From Gordionus sp. m RMFG-2023 (taxonomy: Eukaryota > Nematomorpha > Gordioida > Chordodea > Parachordodidae): a stretch of 64,000 bases of DNA. The notes under the pieces are model-generated. The model searched no databases and was not told the DNA's origin. It saw only the letters and a list, made by a program, of their open reading frames with translations. Location of the stretch: contig NC_088779.1 in NCBI RefSeq assembly GCF_954871325.1, forward strand, positions 8,000,846 to 8,064,845, read 5' to 3'. The position numbers were made by a program, and so were the translations under genes. This document shows, in pieces, positions 62,331 to 64,000 of the stretch. Each line of letters begins with the position of its first letter. The first letter of the stretch is position 1.

Positions 62331-64000
62331 GTTTTAAGGTTTTAATAAAATGTTTATATATATAAAATATACTAAATAACTTGGAAAAATTTAAGGATAT
62401 TGTCTATGATTGGGCAGAAACTTGATTTTAAAACAAAAATTAAATTTTAATTAAAAATGTAATGTCACAAAAATATAATGATTTATTTATTTTACATCTG
62501 TTTGAAAGAATCTGAAAACCCTGGCTAGAACACCATCTTAAGATATCATATTTGATTACGAGTGAATTCAACTCATATTATTTTTGCACTTTTCCAAAAA
62601 ATGTGACATTTTTCACTCTGACACTGCTTTTATTATATATTATTTTTCTAACATATTATAAATAAATTTCAAATATTGACTCCATTTACATTTATAAATT
62701 TTTATATAATAAATTAATACAAAGTAAATGTTTCATTAAGAAAAAATTAATAAACATAATAAATATTTTAAAAATAAATCTGATCATTTAAATAATATTT
62801 TGGCATATAGTTTTAGTTTGTATTTTATTTGGTTCCTCATGATAAATTTTGTACTTTGACATCATTGATAAACTTAAATGTATTCATTTACAATGGTGTA
62901 CGAAAACATGATTTCAAAATTTTTCGCGAAAATTAGTTATTAATTAGTTTTGCAACTTGGATATTGTTTAATAACAATAAATTTTTGCCTAAATTAGTAA
63001 CTTATTTAATCTAGTTAGGACGAGATATATCTATTCCGCATTTTCTGATTTGCAGGATTAAAATAGTCATGTTTTATATTATTTTATATTTATATCTAAT
63101 TCTTCAAATTTTAGCGGCATTGATTCCAACAATTTTTAGTAAATTTTATTGTTATCGAATGCTTATTATTTTAAAGGTTTCTTAAGGTAAGATAAAAAAG
63201 TTATTTTAATACTTCTAAATATTATGGGGCTCTTTATTGTTATTCTTTTTTTGAACCTCAGTTTGTGGAAATTTGGTTTTATTTTGATGAGTATCATATA
63301 TCTTGTAGTCTAATGGGAAATGTAATAACAAATAATGAGCGAAAGCTTAAAGCGAATTAATTTTTTTAAATAAAAACTGTTTTTTTTATCTAACCCTTTA
63401 AACCGGATATCATAAGAAGTTTTTATATGGGAGGGGGGAAGGTCAATTCTAAACTATTTTTGAGATGTATTCTATTATATATATAAAAGCTTGTAGTTAT
63501 ATGAGTGCAAAATAATATTTAAATATTTATATTTTACTGTAAGACAAATTTAAATAAATTATGTAATTTTGCTTAATATATAAAATATTCCATGGCTAAA
63601 TTTTGTAAATAATTTAATTTTGGAATAAGTTTTAATAATTGGCAAAATATGGCCGTATCAATATTACTTTTAAAGTTAAAATAAATTTTTTAGGATTATT
63701 AGTTTAATTTTTTTGTTTCATCCATAGTTAAAAGATTAGAGTTGATATTTGAAAAAAATATGGACATACCCATATGCACATATATGATTTTATAATTTAT
63801 ACATAATTGAGTTCAGACTTTTGGCTTTAGGCTATCTTAAGTAGTTGGATTTGATAGATAAACAAAACAAATTGGTAAAGTTGAAAAATATCCCAATTTT
63901 TTACTAGCAATATTTTTATTTTGATTGAAAGTTTTTTTGAGATCAGAAAGTTCTGGAAGTTATAAATTATCAGTCTAATATCCTAAAAATAAAAAAATTT
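62331..64000. other. AT-rich region, nothing recognised
   Basis: No reading frame, repeat or RNA gene can be supported. A short GGGAGGGGGGAAGG stretch lies near 63430. Confidence 0.5.

Overview
The window is very AT-rich eukaryotic DNA made almost entirely of repeats. The retroelement clades seen (Ty3/gypsy, RTE-like LINE, a LINE with a restriction-like endonuclease, hAT DNA transposons) suggest a metazoan, probably an invertebrate. I cannot name a species. I found no intact host protein gene, rRNA or tRNA gene, or CRISPR array. Nearly every recognisable coding stretch is a decayed transposable-element fragment, mostly on the minus strand.

Layout. 1-2545: two diverged tandem copies of a ~1.1-1.25 kb unit. 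3060-5818: old, diverged copies of a ~190-bp satellite monomer. 5819-8460: minus-strand Ty3/gypsy fossil. 8690-10460: a CACAAAG minisatellite with a conserved tail, split by an 806-bp hAT transposon (9157-9962) that has a perfect 8-bp target duplication. 10690-40550: a ~30-kb array of the same satellite family. Its core is built from four monomer types (A-B-C-D) in a ~760-bp higher-order repeat, with AB dimers added in places. 40671-41090: a second, same-orientation copy of the CACAAAG/tail block. 41098-42893: minus-strand LINE with RT, CCHC and PD-(D/E)XK-like domains. 42894-43190 and 47474-47700: satellite again, split by an LTR retrotransposon (43191-47473) whose LTRs, primer-binding site and polypurine tract can all be seen. 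47700-51880: AT-rich DNA with a degenerate tandem repeat, a 12-bp G run and an unidentified less AT-rich island (50040-50760). 51888-54560: a diverged ~0.8-0.9 kb direct repeat. 55020-57125: RTE-type LINE preceded by a tRNA-like GC-rich head. 57979-58837: a short hAT-like element. 60430-62330: another Ty3/gypsy fossil, split by a ~118-bp tandem repeat. The rest is AT-rich sequence in which I see nothing.

Interpretation. The satellite domain once ran more or less continuously from about 3 kb to 47.7 kb and was later split by transposable elements. The core is homogenised and the edges are diverged, which is the pattern expected of a centromeric or pericentromeric (or other heterochromatic) satellite kept uniform by unequal exchange. 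I found no gene-based novel system. The most unusual features are the hierarchical satellite, the paired CACAAAG blocks on both sides of it, and the tRNA-like 5' head on the RTE LINE.
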